Part shown: positions 1 through 6,523 of the stretch, one piece after another | Layout of the letters: every line of letters starts with the position of its first letter | How positions within the stretch are numbered: position 1 is the first letter of the stretch | Assembly: GCA_020349865.1 (NCBI GenBank) | Contig: CP070700.1 | Span: forward strand, 1,992,205-2,006,531 | DNA length: 14,327 bases | Source: Desulfobacteraceae bacterium | GTDB lineage: Bacteria; Desulfobacterota; DSM-4660; Desulfatiglandales; Desulfatiglandaceae | Reading direction: 5' to 3' | Translations under genes and position numbers: made by a program | Notes under the pieces: generated by a model | The model's input: the letters and a program-made list of their open reading frames with translations, nothing else | Databases searched by the model: none | Told to the model about the DNA's origin: nothing

Positions 1-1956
1 CAATGCGCTGGTATCAATATCGTAGTGCAGGCGTCTGAGGTTATTCAGGGTTTTCTCGTAACCGCTATATTCCCTATCCCGCCCAAAGATGATGTCCGAT
101 TCAACCTCCTTTTTGGACGCTTCAAAGGCGGCGTCCATCAGCGCTGCCCTGTTGACGACCACGCCATGTTGATCTCTGATCCGCTCTTTATAAGATAGAT
201 AGGATTCCCCTTCCTTTTTGGCAAGTCCGACGATATCCGCTATGCGCCGGAACTCACTCAAATTCAGGTGATCTGTGAGGTGATAGAGCAACCAGACAGT
301 AGCCAGGTTTTCCGATTTCACACCGGCCCATACCATGGAGACCGCGTCACTTTTCGGCGTGTGATCAGGCCGCGGCAGATAGAAGGTATTCTCAAATCGA
401 AACATTTCTCTGTTGTTTGGGAGCGAATCAAGGCTGTTCCACTTGAGCTGGAGGGCCGCTGTATATATGATAGGCTTAAAAATGGAACCCAATTGCCGTT
501 TTGCATCGGCGGCGCGGTTAAAAAACCGGTTAAAAAAACCCCCAACCATGGCCTTTAACATTCCCTCCTGAAATACTGCCACGCCTCCCTCCAGTTCAGG
601 AATTTTTGACAGCATCAGGTTTTTCTCATTATCAGGGGATGCCATCAATTGGAGTGGGATAAGGTCTCCAACGCGGAAGTTCTTCAAAAACTCGCGCACG
701 TGCTTTTTCTCAAACACTGCCCAGTTTCCATGTTTCCATTTTAGCCAGGCCTCGCCTATTGCTTTGAGTCCCTCATAGCTAATCATCCCTCCGCCGTTTT
801 CCCATGATACGACCAGGTGGGCGTTTGAATTGTTTGCATCGATATGGGTTATTTGGGCCAAGAAAGGGAGGTTATCGTCTAATTTTTTAAAGCCTCCTTC
901 AAAGAATTCTTTTGTGTTATCGGCCATTTGGGCAACGTTGTAGCCGTCCATCTTCACATCTATCAATGGTAGATGGGTGCGGAGGCTCTTTAAGGCCGCT
1001 TCCTGTATATCCTTATTAACCGAAGTATAAATGCTGATTCCCGAGGTGGCAGGATTTTCCAGGCCTTGCTCCTTAAGGATTGTACTAAAATAGTGAGATT
1101 CAAGTTGTTCTCGAACATAATCGAGGATCACGTTCAACTTGAAAGTAATCTTTCCCTGCTTAAAAGGGACTCCCTGGTCCCTTGCCTCCTGATACTGCTC
1201 TTGCGTAATGAAATTCATCTTGTGCATGTTCGAAAGTACATAGTCCTTGCGTAACTTGGCCAATTGTTTGGCTTCTTCCTTTTCTGCCTTGCTTTTCTTG
1301 ATAAACGGGTTGTATCTGTTGGGACCCTTGACTGAACCGGCAATAAAGGCGCTTTCCACTAAGTCGAGATCCTTTGCGTCTTTCCCAAAAAAATACTGGG
1401 CCGCAATCCTGAGCCCCTTTCCGTAGCCGGTTACAAAAAACTGGTTTGCGTACATCTCCAGGATTTCCTGTTTGCTATATTGCCTTTCAATGAGAAATGC
1501 CTGCATTAGTTCCCTGAGTTTGGCCCTGTATGATTTCCTTTCTCGGCGAAATATGTTTTTAGCGGTTTGCTGGCTTATGGTGCTCCCACCCTGAACCACT
1601 TTGCCCGCCTTTATGTTGGCCATGAGCGCCCTGAACATGGCCTTAGGGTCAAAACCCCAATGATCGAAAAAATTTTTGTCCTCTGCGGCTATAAGGGCCT
1701 TTATGAATATCTTAGGTATATCTTCATAGACCATGTATTTGCGGTGAATTTTTTCAAAGAATGTGCCAATGGGTGTGAGATCGTCGTCATAAAAAACATG
1801 GCTTTCTGAGGCGATTATGCGGTCAATGGCCCCGCGCTCTATACGGCTGGCCGCATCATGGGTTACCGTATAGTACACATAGGCAAGGAAACAGGAGGGG
1901 ATTAAAATAAGGATGCAGGCTGCGAGGATAATAATATATTTCTTTTCTCTAAGCAT
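1..1956 (-). CDS. Class A penicillin-binding protein (peptidoglycan glycosyltransferase/transpeptidase), 3' end cut off by window edge
   Basis: The frame is open from ATG at 1956 to base 1 (652 codons, no stop), so the C-terminus lies outside the window. Class A PBPs polymerise lipid II and cross-link the glycan strands on the outer face of the cytoplasmic membrane. Residues about 7-29 form one hydrophobic segment, the expected N-terminal membrane anchor. A GT51 glycosyltransferase domain follows: EDKNFFDHWGFD from residue 92, with Glu92 the expected catalytic base; GGSTISQQTAKN from 123; and the RKSYRAKLRE helix from about 140. The transpeptidase part begins near 455 and shows AMVGG at 469, the SxxK box SIFK (Ser491 the expected acyl-serine) and an SxN box SEN at 548. 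The KTG box would lie past the window edge. The residue before the SxxK serine pair is Leu (RQLGS) where PBP1A proteins usually have Pro. No good Shine-Dalgarno precedes the ATG. The gene is last in a minus-strand series, 80 bases after the ATP-grasp gene, with a repeat array between them. Confidence 0.9.
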   Translation of the reverse strand, partial: MLREKKYIIILAACILILIPSCFLAYVYYTVTHDAASRIERGAIDRIIASESHVFYDDDLTPIGTFFEKIHRKYMVYEDIPKIFIKALIAAEDKNFFDHWGFDPKAMFRALMANIKAGKVVQGGSTISQQTAKNIFRRERKSYRAKLRELMQAFLIERQYSKQEILEMYANQFFVTGYGKGLRIAAQYFFGKDAKDLDLVESAFIAGSVKGPNRYNPFIKKSKAEKEEAKQLAKLRKDYVLSNMHKMNFITQEQYQEARDQGVPFKQGKITFKLNVILDYVREQLESHYFSTILKEQGLENPATSGISIYTSVNKDIQEAALKSLRTHLPLIDVKMDGYNVAQMADNTKEFFEGGFKKLDDNLPFLAQITHIDANNSNAHLVVSWENGGGMISYEGLKAIGEAWLKWKHGNWAVFEKKHVREFLKNFRVGDLIPLQLMASPDNEKNLMLSKIPELEGGVAVFQEGMLKAMVGGFFNRFFNRAADAKRQLGSIFKPIIYTAALQLKWNSLDSLPNNREMFRFENTFYLPRPDHTPKSDAVSMVWAGVKSENLATVWLLYHLTDHLNLSEFRRIADIVGLAKKEGESYLSYKERIRDQHGVVVNRAALMDAAFEASKKEVESDIIFGRDREYSGYEKTLNNLRRLHYDIDTSAL

Positions 1957-1972
1957 CTGGTCAAAACAAGAT

Positions 1973-2014
1973 ATTGAAGATTGACTATTGACTATTGACA
2001 ATTGGCGATTGAAA
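1973..2014. repeat. Six-unit imperfect heptad array, ATTGNNN
   Basis: Six consecutive 7-base units all begin ATTG: ATTGAAG (1973), ATTGACT (1980), ATTGACT (1987), ATTGACA (1994), ATTGGCG (2001) and ATTGAAA (2008). The array fills most of the spacer between the stop of the ATP-grasp gene and the PBP start. The exact period of 7 across 42 bases is seen directly. No function is evident. It could be a decayed dispersed repeat or a short tandem expansion in the PBP leader. Confidence 0.7.
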
Positions 2015-2036
2015 AGTATCAATCGAAAATAGCCAA
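2001..2036. repeat. Imperfect inverted repeat (hairpin) between ATP-grasp and PBP genes
   Basis: CGATTGA (2006-2012) pairs perfectly with TCAATCG (2019-2025) across a 6-base loop. The outer arms ATTGGC (2001-2006) and GCCAAT (2031-2036) can extend the stem after a one-sided bulge. The outer arm lies immediately next to the stop codon of the ATP-grasp gene (2037-2039). No T-tract follows on the minus strand, so it is not a classical intrinsic terminator. It may still attenuate transcription or protect the 3' end of the upstream message. Confidence 0.5.
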
Positions 2037-2825
2037 TCAAAAGAGTTCACCGTTAAGTAGTTTCTGTCGCATAATTTCTTTTAGATCGAGCCCCATCATC
2101 TTTAGTCCTTTACGCCCGTATTTCATATTTGCCTCGATCACATACCATGTGCCCTGGCATTTGATGAGATCCAGACCCACATCATCAAACTTGCACCTCA
2201 ATGCAGAATTCTGGGCCAATCTTACACCTCCTATGGGAATATCGTCAAAGGAGATTTTTCCACCCTGGGAGAGATTGGTTCTGAAATTCCCGGGGCTGCG
2301 AATCCGCCAGTAGGCCAGGATAGGATTATAGTTGATGAGCACGACGCGAAGATCCCGATCATGGGGCAAATACTCCTGTATGTACGCGATTTGGGTTAGG
2401 TCAAGATAGTTTTCCAATTCCTCGGAATTGTGAATCTTAAACACCCCTCTCCCACGGGCAGATCGCCTGGCCAATTTGGCAACGAAGGGAAAAGAAAACT
2501 CCCTGAGGATCTCCTTGTGATGGAGATGGTAATAGATTTTGGTGCGGGGGTGTGGAATCTCAAGCATATTAAAGAGAGTGGTTTGTTTGATTTTTTCGTC
2601 AGCATAAAGATATGTCTCCAGACCCGGAAAGATCCTCTTTTCCATCGTTGTAAGAAACTGGGCATAGTTGAGGGTAGGGTAGAGGATAATCTCTGCACTC
2701 AAGATCAACTCCCTTTCAGGTGCCGGGTAGTCAAAGAAGTTGGGCCTCACCCCAAGGGTGAGGACTTCCGGAACGCCTTTTAATCTACTCCCCAGAGCTA
2801 TAAAAGGGGTATCTTGTCCGGCCAT
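2037..2825 (-). CDS. RimK-like ATP-grasp family protein
   Basis: The 262-residue protein has an ATP-grasp fold of the RimK/glutathione-synthetase type. This superfamily joins a carboxylate to an amine or thiol through an acyl-phosphate. Visible elements are the nucleotide-binding lysine region FPFVAKLARRSARGRG (112-127, Lys117), the adenine-contact strand ending in Glu151, RDLR (157-160), an Arg at 174, NLSQGG (184-189) as in RimK, and the metal-binding Asp219 plus Glu231/Asn233 (EAN). The N-terminal pre-ATP-grasp domain is only about 75 residues. An in-frame TGA lies two codons upstream of the ATG, so no longer start is possible. Shine-Dalgarno complementarity is weak. It begins 20 bases after the amidohydrolase stop, so the two are probably co-transcribed. 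The substrate cannot be read from sequence; RimK-type ligation of amino acids to a protein or small molecule is one possibility. Confidence 0.8.
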   Translation of the reverse strand: MAGQDTPFIALGSRLKGVPEVLTLGVRPNFFDYPAPERELILSAEIILYPTLNYAQFLTTMEKRIFPGLETYLYADEKIKQTTLFNMLEIPHPRTKIYYHLHHKEILREFSFPFVAKLARRSARGRGVFKIHNSEELENYLDLTQIAYIQEYLPHDRDLRVVLINYNPILAYWRIRSPGNFRTNLSQGGKISFDDIPIGGVRLAQNSALRCKFDDVGLDLIKCQGTWYVIEANMKYGRKGLKMMGLDLKEIMRQKLLNGELF

Positions 2826-2845
2826 GAGTCATTTACCATTAAATT

Positions 2846-4162
2846 TCAACCCCCCACCCACTCCCTTACCTGTATAGACTTTTCCTTGGCCCGCACCATA
2901 ATCTCATTCAGGTTCAGGGTCAGCAAATTGCGATCCTCCATTACCAAATGACCGTTAATGATGGAATGGCTTACATCATTTCCCCTTGCTGCATATACGA
3001 GATGAGAGTAAGGGCTATATAGGGGTGTGAGGTGTGGTTTATTCGTATCGACTACAATGATATCTGCTTTTTTCCCCACTTCTAAAGACCCGGTTATATT
3101 TTCCAAGCCCAATGCCTTCGCCCCTTCAATGGTAGCCATTTCCAGTGCTGTAAAAGCGTCCATGACGGTCGGATTCATAGCGTGGATCTTATGGAGTTTG
3201 GCGGCCATATCCATTTCTGTAAAGAGATCCAGGTTGTTATTAGAGGCACACCCATCGGTCCCCAGTCCAACGGTTACGCCCTGGGCGATCAGCTCCGGTA
3301 TAGGGGCTACGCCGGACGCCAATTTCATATTGCTTTCCGGATTGTGAATGACCTTCACCCGGTGCTCGGCCATTTTTGCAATCTCAGTTTTTTCCAGATG
3401 AACACAATGATCTGCTATCAGATGAGGCCCTAAAAGATCCAAAGAATGGAGATGCTCTACCGGAGTCCTGCCATATTTGTCCTTTACTTCGGAGATTTCG
3501 GTCAATGTCTCGGCCACGTGAATAATTAAGGGCACACTGTATTTCAATGCCAGCTCATTTGCCGTTTTCAGTAAGGAAGGACTGCAGGTAAAAAGAGAGT
3601 GAGGCTCTACAGCAATGGAAATCAGTTGGTCATCTTGCCATTTTCGTATCAATGATTCCGTATACTCAAAGCCCTTGTCAATCGAACCATAATTAGGCGA
3701 AGGAAAATCATACAGGACTTCACCCACCAAACACCTCATTCCCGCTTCCCGGGCTGCCGTCGCAACCTGATCCTCAAAAAGATACATATCACAGAAGGTG
3801 GTTGTGCCGGACATGATCATTTCTGCGCAGGCAAGAAGGGTGCCTGTAAAGACAAAATCGCCATCCATTTTACTTTCCACCGGGAAAATATAATTATTAA
3901 GCCATTCCATGAGTGGAAGGTCATCGGCAAGCCCTCTGAATAGGCTCATAGCAGCATGGGTATGGCCGTTCACCAGACCAGGAAGGATCAAACCGCCCTT
4001 TGCGTCTATGACTTTTGGGGCATCAAATGCATTATCGTCATTTTTGGCGATATGGGAAATAGTATCGTTCTGAACACAGATAAAACCACCTTCGAGGATT
4101 GAATTTTCACCATTCATGGTCAAAATAGTCCCGTTTTTTATCATAATATCAGCATCTTGCAT
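2846..4162 (-). CDS. mtaD: Amidohydrolase: S-adenosylhomocysteine / 5'-methylthioadenosine deaminase type
   Basis: The 438-residue cytosolic metal-dependent hydrolase belongs to the TrzA/AtzA/MtaD branch of the amidohydrolase superfamily. Family members deaminate SAH, MTA, adenosine or 5'-deoxyadenosine to the inosine analogue and ammonia. Expected metal and catalytic residues are present: HTH in GLVNGHTHAAM (His67, His69), EPHS (His188), IHVAE (His215, Glu218) and GTDG (Asp303). Residues 1-60 and the C-terminus from about 365 (GKKADIIVVD) form the flanking beta-sandwich. I chose ATG 4162 over the in-frame ATG at 4192 because AAGGAG lies 7 bases upstream and the domain begins at once (ADIMIKNG). 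The upstream neighbour is a purine nucleoside phosphorylase, which would consume the inosine-type product. The exact substrate preference cannot be decided here. A guanine or chlorohydrolase role is less likely given the context. Confidence 0.85.
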   Translation of the reverse strand: MQDADIMIKNGTILTMNGENSILEGGFICVQNDTISHIAKNDDNAFDAPKVIDAKGGLILPGLVNGHTHAAMSLFRGLADDLPLMEWLNNYIFPVESKMDGDFVFTGTLLACAEMIMSGTTTFCDMYLFEDQVATAAREAGMRCLVGEVLYDFPSPNYGSIDKGFEYTESLIRKWQDDQLISIAVEPHSLFTCSPSLLKTANELALKYSVPLIIHVAETLTEISEVKDKYGRTPVEHLHSLDLLGPHLIADHCVHLEKTEIAKMAEHRVKVIHNPESNMKLASGVAPIPELIAQGVTVGLGTDGCASNNNLDLFTEMDMAAKLHKIHAMNPTVMDAFTALEMATIEGAKALGLENITGSLEVGKKADIIVVDTNKPHLTPLYSPYSHLVYAARGNDVSHSIINGHLVMEDRNLLTLNLNEIMVRAKEKSIQVREWVGG

Positions 4163-4169
4163 TTTTATG

Positions 4170-4175
4170 CTCCTT
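4170..4175 (-). promoter_or_regulatory. Ribosome binding site of the SAH/MTA deaminase gene
   Basis: On the minus strand AAGGAG sits 7 bases before ATG 4162. No comparable site precedes the in-frame ATG at 4192. This decides the start. Confidence 0.75.
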
Positions 4176-4285
4176 GAAAGGTAACCATTCACCGCCCGTT
4201 CGCTTGGCTCTTTTGCATAAAGAACGCTGGTTAAATTTAGTTCTTGTTTTCCGATATTTTCTTTTCTCTGCGGTGAAATACGACA

Positions 4286-5104
4286 CTAAATGGGAAGACT
4301 TTCAATAATCCTTTCCCAAAGGCATGCGAGTTTAGTACCGGCTCGTTGAGCAGTGGCGATAACGTCATCTATGGAGGTCTTTTCCATGCAGTCAGGCAAA
4401 TTCATATTTGTTATCACCACGATTGCCACGATATCCATACCACAGTGCACTCCCACGAGTGCTTCTGGAACCGTGGACATACCCACAGCATCTGCACCAA
4501 TCATCCTCAAGAAACGGGTCTCTGCCGGTGTTTCAAGGCTGGGACCCACAAGCCCCACATATACCCCCTGGCGAACGAAGATCTCCTCCTTCAGCGCCTT
4601 TTCCCTGGCAAGCTTTATCAAATCGGGCTTGTATCCACGGGTCATATCCGGGAACCGGGGACCAAAGGTATCAAGATTTGGACCGATCAATGGGTTGGTT
4701 CCGGTCAGGTTGATATGGTCCGTAACTATCATCAGATCTCCGGTCTCAAACTGTGGGTTCAGCCCCCCTGCCGCACTGGATATTAGCAGATGCTTTATGC
4801 CCATCAAGGCCATTACTCTAACGGGGAAGGTGATTTCCTGTGGTGTATAGCCCTCGTAGATATGGAAACGGCCCTCAAGGGCAATCATCGGTTTACCAGC
4901 AAGTTTACCGGCCACCAACGTTCCCTTGTGCCCTTCAATGGTGGATTGTGGGAAATTAGGGATTTTGTTGTAGGGTATACGAAAGTCAACCGCAATCTTT
5001 TCTGTAATGGATCCCAACCCGGTTCCAGTAATCATTCCAACCCTAGGGGGTCCCGCCATCTTGGAAGACAGAAAATCAGCGGCTTGCCTGATGGTTTCAA
5101 GCAT
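4286..5104 (-). CDS. Purine nucleoside phosphorylase (trimeric PNP/MTAP family)
   Basis: The 272-residue enzyme cleaves purine nucleosides with phosphate to free base and (deoxy)ribose-1-phosphate in the cytosol. It belongs to the trimeric class I PNP/MTA phosphorylase family. Seen are the phosphate-binding GTGLG (27-31), GRFHIYEGY (78-86), SSAAGGLNP (109-117), GPSLET (187-192, Glu191), DAVGMSTVPE (205-214) and ITNM (231-234, Asn233). The Glu191/Asn233 pair matches the 6-oxopurine (inosine/guanosine) subtype; MTA phosphorylases carry Asp at the Asn position. The length is normal for PNP. I chose ATG 5104 because AGGAGGTG ends 4 bases upstream; an in-frame ATG at 5149 would add 15 residues that do not look like the family. 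The next gene downstream is an SAH/MTA deaminase, so methylthioinosine or inosine is a reasonable substrate. Phosphorylases specific for methylthioinosine exist in this family and cannot be excluded. Confidence 0.9.
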   Translation of the reverse strand: MLETIRQAADFLSSKMAGPPRVGMITGTGLGSITEKIAVDFRIPYNKIPNFPQSTIEGHKGTLVAGKLAGKPMIALEGRFHIYEGYTPQEITFPVRVMALMGIKHLLISSAAGGLNPQFETGDLMIVTDHINLTGTNPLIGPNLDTFGPRFPDMTRGYKPDLIKLAREKALKEEIFVRQGVYVGLVGPSLETPAETRFLRMIGADAVGMSTVPEALVGVHCGMDIVAIVVITNMNLPDCMEKTSIDDVIATAQRAGTKLACLWERIIESLPI

Positions 5105-5108
5105 GGAG

Positions 5109-5116
5109 CACCTCCT
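5109..5116 (-). promoter_or_regulatory. Ribosome binding site of the purine nucleoside phosphorylase gene
   Basis: On the minus strand a strong AGGAGGTG precedes ATG 5104 with 4 intervening bases. It fixes the start of the 272-residue protein. Confidence 0.8.
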
Positions 5117-5238
5117 GTAAATAATTTCAAACTGATAACAGGGTAGCAAAGTTTTTTAATCGCTTAAAGCAATTCTTATCCCCCAATTAAGCCAGAAGCA
5201 CTGAAAAGTCAATAAGTCAGTACCACTGAGTTTTAGTC

Positions 5239-5266
5239 TTGACCTTGTTTGATGACCTAATATAAG
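5239..5266 (+). promoter_or_regulatory. Putative sigma70-type promoter for the FrhB-like gene
   Basis: TTGACC (5239-5244) and TATAAG (5261-5266) are separated by 16 bases, each one mismatch from consensus. Transcription would start near 5273, giving a leader of roughly 38 bases before ATG 5311. The site lies in the 206-base divergent region 5105-5310, where I see no other clear element. This is a sequence match only. Confidence 0.5.
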
Positions 5267-5310
5267 AAAGTAGCAAAATTAATTTTTAGAAAAAAGAGGC
5301 TCGACAAAGA

Positions 5311-6348
5311 ATGGGAACTCAGTCCCAACAAGGGCAACATCGTTTAATCGATAGGGTAATCAATCAAGGCATCTGCATCCGGTGCGGGGCCTGTGTGGGA
5401 CTTTGTCCTTATTTTGATTATTTTAACGGAAAAGTGGTTGCCATGGATCAATGTAGTGCTGATACCTGGAGGTGCCTGCAATTATGCCCCCGTGCTGAGT
5501 ACGAAGAGACCAATCTTGATTCAGTCAGACCAGAATCTGCTGACGGTGGGGAAATAGGTGCCTAAAAGAACATTGTCATAGCTCGATCTACGGACGAAGA
5601 AACTGCGAAAAGGTCACAATATGGCGGTGCTGTATCGACACTGCTGACATACGCCCTTGAGAAAGGACATATTAGTTCGGCCGTTTTGACAGATACGGGG
5701 AACCATCTTTCACCTGCGGGAAAGTTGGCACATAACAAGGAAGATATTCACAACTGTGCTGGATCAAGGTACTCTGGCTCGGGAGGCCTCTCTGCGCTTA
5801 ACAGGACTATATGCGCTGGGAAGAGCAAATTGGGTGTGGTTGGACTTCCCTGTCAGATGGAGGCCCTGGCACGCATGAGGCTTATGAAGCCGGATGGTCC
5901 GGAAAGGAGCGCTCATATTGCACTCAAAATAGGACTTTTTTGTACCTGGGCCATTGATTATCAACAGCTTGAGATGTTTCTGAAAAGCGAGGGGATAGAA
6001 GGCCCCGTCAAAAAGTACGACATTCCGCCTCCTCCTGCTGAGATATTTCGAGTTCAGACTGAAAAGGGCTGGAGAAATTTTCCTCTTTCTGATATCAGGC
6101 CGCTGGTTCAGAAAGGGTGCACATTTTGTCAGGATATGACAGCCGAGTGGGCTGACATATCCGTAGGGACGGTGGAAGGACGTGAGGGATGGAACATGGT
6201 TGTTGTGAGAACTGATTTTGGATCGGAAATTGTTGAAGCAGCCGTAAAATACGGTTGGCTTGAGACGGGCCATTTACCCGATGAGAACTTTGAACATCTG
6301 AAGGAAGCTTCTTTCAATAAGAGGGAGAGAGGAAAGAGAGCAGGATAG
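5311..6348 (+). pseudogene. FrhB-family iron-sulfur flavoprotein gene interrupted by one in-frame TAA
   Basis: The product would be a coenzyme F420 hydrogenase/dehydrogenase beta-subunit (FrhB) family protein of 345 residues. These proteins pass electrons between iron-sulfur clusters and a flavin. Codons 1-84 encode the N-terminal ferredoxin part: CIRCGACVGLCP (Cys22, 25, 28, 32) and a second set Cys48, Cys55, Cys59. Codon 85 is TAA (5563-5565). The same frame then continues without interruption to TAG at 6346-6348. It carries family motifs: ARSTDEE and the following YGGAVSTLL, CAGSRY, VVGLPCQMEAL, and near the end the CTFCQDMTAEWADISVGT block. The stop sits where relatives often have an aromatic residue, so a Tyr codon to TAA change would explain it. 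No ATG, GTG or TTG lies in frame until TTG 5686, which would lose about 40 conserved residues. Other genes here end in TAA, so recoding is unlikely. A sequencing error or strain-level nonsense mutation are the alternatives. A weak AGAGG precedes ATG 5311. Confidence 0.8.
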
Positions 6349-6364
6349 CAGCAAGCTTGAGACA

Positions 6365-6523
6365 CTTCCTATGATGAACTCGTATAAGTAATTTCATCTG
6401 TCATTGCGAGCGAAGCGAAGCAATCTCAGTTGGTGTAATTACTTGAAATCAGGAGATTGCTTCGTCGCTTCACTCCTCGCAATGACCGTTCATAAGCTTT
6501 TTACGAAACTATCTTCCTATGAT
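6365..6523. repeat. 11-bp direct repeats flanking the palindromic element
   Basis: CTTCCTATGAT occurs at 6365-6375 and again at 6513-6523, bracketing the palindrome at 6401-6484. Short AAGCTT copies also lie upstream of each (near 6353 and 6494). The right copy contains the ATG of iorA at 6519. The arrangement could be a target-site duplication or a short local duplication. The 11-bp identity is seen; the mechanism is inferred. Confidence 0.55.
6401..6484. repeat. REP/MITE-like palindromic element
   Basis: The left arm (6401-6427) begins TCATTGCGAG and ends AGCAATCTC. The right arm (6453-6484) is its reverse complement apart from a few extra bases, starting GAGATTGCTTCG and ending CTCGCAATGA. 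The loop is about 25 bases. A transcript could fold into a long hairpin. CATTGCGAGCGAAGCG-type palindromes occur as dispersed intergenic repeats in many bacterial genomes. No transposase is present. The element lies between the FrhB-like pseudogene and iorA, so it could end or modulate read-through. Confidence 0.8.

Noticed and set aside
268..1809. Several plus-strand open frames inside the left region (for example 268-558, 1066-1254, 1567-1809)
   Set aside because: They lie opposite the continuous PBP frame on the minus strand, which has clear GT51 and transpeptidase motifs. None has a recognisable domain.
4188..4277. 8-bp inverted repeat TTCACCGC (4188-4195) and GCGGTGAA (4270-4277) between the PNP and deaminase genes
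   Set aside because: The arms are 74 bases apart, with no terminal duplication or repeat-family signature. An 8-bp match over this distance can be chance.
5563..5565. Programmed read-through or recoding of TAA in the FrhB-like gene
   Set aside because: Selenocysteine uses TGA and pyrrolysine uses TAG, and TAA is a normal stop for other genes here (9891-9893, 11658-11660). A nonsense mutation or sequence error is simpler.
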